NCBI GenBank assembly: GCA_024644425.1
Contig: JAHELA010000082.1
Location: 1-6,976 of the forward strand
DNA length: 6,976 nucleotides
Reading direction: 5' to 3'
From: Nitrosomonadaceae bacterium
Lineage (GTDB): Bacteria; Pseudomonadota; Gammaproteobacteria; Burkholderiales; Nitrosomonadaceae
Of this stretch, positions 6,419 through 6,976 are shown piece by piece. How positions within the stretch are numbered: the stretch's first letter is position 1; each line of letters starts with the position of its first letter. Under the pieces are notes generated by a model. That model had not been told where the DNA came from. It worked only from the letters and a program-made list of their open reading frames with translations, and did not search any database. The translations under genes were made by a program, and so were the position numbers.

Positions 6419-6479
6419 TAAATATAAATTAATAAATGAATGGGGCATGCTTAAAAGATACGAATCAAACATATCATTC

Positions 6480-6976
6480 CTAACTAAGTTTTCTCAATTC
6501 CTCCCGAACTACCAAATAGTTCGGATAAATACTTTCTACTATTTTCCAAAATGTTGAAGAATGATTCATCTCTATGAGATGTGACATTTCATGCGCAACT
6601 ACGTAATCTATTAACCTACGTGACAGTTGAATCAGTTGCCAGTTTAGATAAACAGTACCGCAAATGTCACAACTACCCCATTGGGTTTTGGCACGTGATA
6701 ATCTCAGTTGTGGAAGGGGCACACATAGCTTGTTTGCAAAAAATGCGATACGCTCACTAAAACATGCTAGCGCATGATTGTGATACCATTTCATAACGAT
6801 TCGCTCAACTTCTTGAGTAGAAAGTATTGATGGTAGAGGCAATGCTAACTGTCTCTTTTCTACTCTTGTTTTTGCTTTTACTTTAGTCATCTGCATCACT
6901 CCAGATGCTGAAATAGCTAACTGCCATGGCTCCCCAAGCAACGGAAAAGTTGCTGACTCCTCCCACGCTAATTTCG
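6480..6976 (-). CDS. YgjP/DUF45-family (SprT-like) zinc metallopeptidase, N-terminus beyond right edge
   Basis: The frame runs open off the right edge, and the TTG at 6941 is not the real start: the upstream codons read KLAWEESATFP before LLGEPWQL, matching the W-x-x-G/S...LPxLG strand that lies internally in family members. About 164 residues are visible, ending at TAG 6482-6480. The zinc site is HEMSH (codons at 6593-6579), followed by LIEMNHSSTFW with the third candidate ligand histidine, the usual HExxH...H pattern. WGSC and LNWQLIQL, about 17-30 residues before it, are further family signatures. The family (M48-related, formerly DUF45) is common in bacteria and often annotated as a metal-dependent hydrolase; a defined substrate is not known to me. 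It ends 99 nt before lptM in the same orientation, but with no visible terminator between, so cotranscription is possible. Confidence 0.88.
   Translation of the reverse strand, partial: KLAWEESATFPLLGEPWQLAISASGVMQMTKVKAKTRVEKRQLALPLPSILSTQEVERIVMKWYHNHALACFSERIAFFANKLCVPLPQLRLSRAKTQWGSCDICGTVYLNWQLIQLSRRLIDYVVAHEMSHLIEMNHSSTFWKIVESIYPNYLVVREELRKLS

Noticed and set aside
1..6976. CRISPR array, insertion sequence, tRNA/rRNA, toxin-antitoxin or other defence system
   Set aside because: No spaced direct repeats, transposase motifs, terminal inverted repeats or tRNA-like cloverleaf were seen. Nearly all sequence is accounted for by recognised housekeeping genes.

Overview
This window looks like the chromosome of an AT-rich Gram-negative proteobacterium, most probably a betaproteobacterium of the Nitrosomonadales type. 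The evidence is a TonB energy transducer, a monofunctional peptidoglycan glycosyltransferase (MtgA) with a betaproteobacterial-style C-terminus, an LptM lipoprotein directly upstream of lysA, and an order RNB ribonuclease - tonB - aroE - mtgA that I associate with that group. The taxonomic call rests on remembered protein style and gene order, not on a search. Genes are closely spaced, base use is clearly AT-biased, and most starts lack a good Shine-Dalgarno sequence.

Layout. Positions 1-661 hold the 3' end of a ribonuclease II/R-family gene, cut by the left edge. Then on the + strand come tonB (758 or 776 to 1711), aroE (1771-2610), mtgA (2607-3311, overlapping aroE by 4 nt) and mgtE (3444-4892). 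The minus-strand block is convergent with mgtE. It holds lysA (6249-4993), the very short lipoprotein gene lptM (6380-6246, overlapping lysA by 4 nt) and a YgjP/DUF45-type zinc metallopeptidase (from beyond the right edge to 6480). The 100-nt convergent gap 4893-4992 contains a good intrinsic terminator for lysA. A second small inverted repeat spans the lysA stop codon. No intergenic stretch exceeds about 135 nt.

Function. The genes are core housekeeping genes: RNA decay, energised outer-membrane transport, the shikimate pathway, peptidoglycan strand synthesis, magnesium uptake, the last step of lysine synthesis (which draws on the meso-diaminopimelate pool shared with peptidoglycan), maturation of the LPS translocon, and a putative protease. 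Several touch the cell envelope, but they do not form one pathway. I see no mobile element, CRISPR array, tRNA, rRNA, toxin-antitoxin pair or defence island, and I found no convincing new biological system. The points most worth a second look are the 44-residue lptM gene, the lysine-rich, proline-poor linker of TonB, the two 4-nt stop/start overlaps that use non-ATG starts, and a few small hairpins and a mini-ORF with unproven roles.
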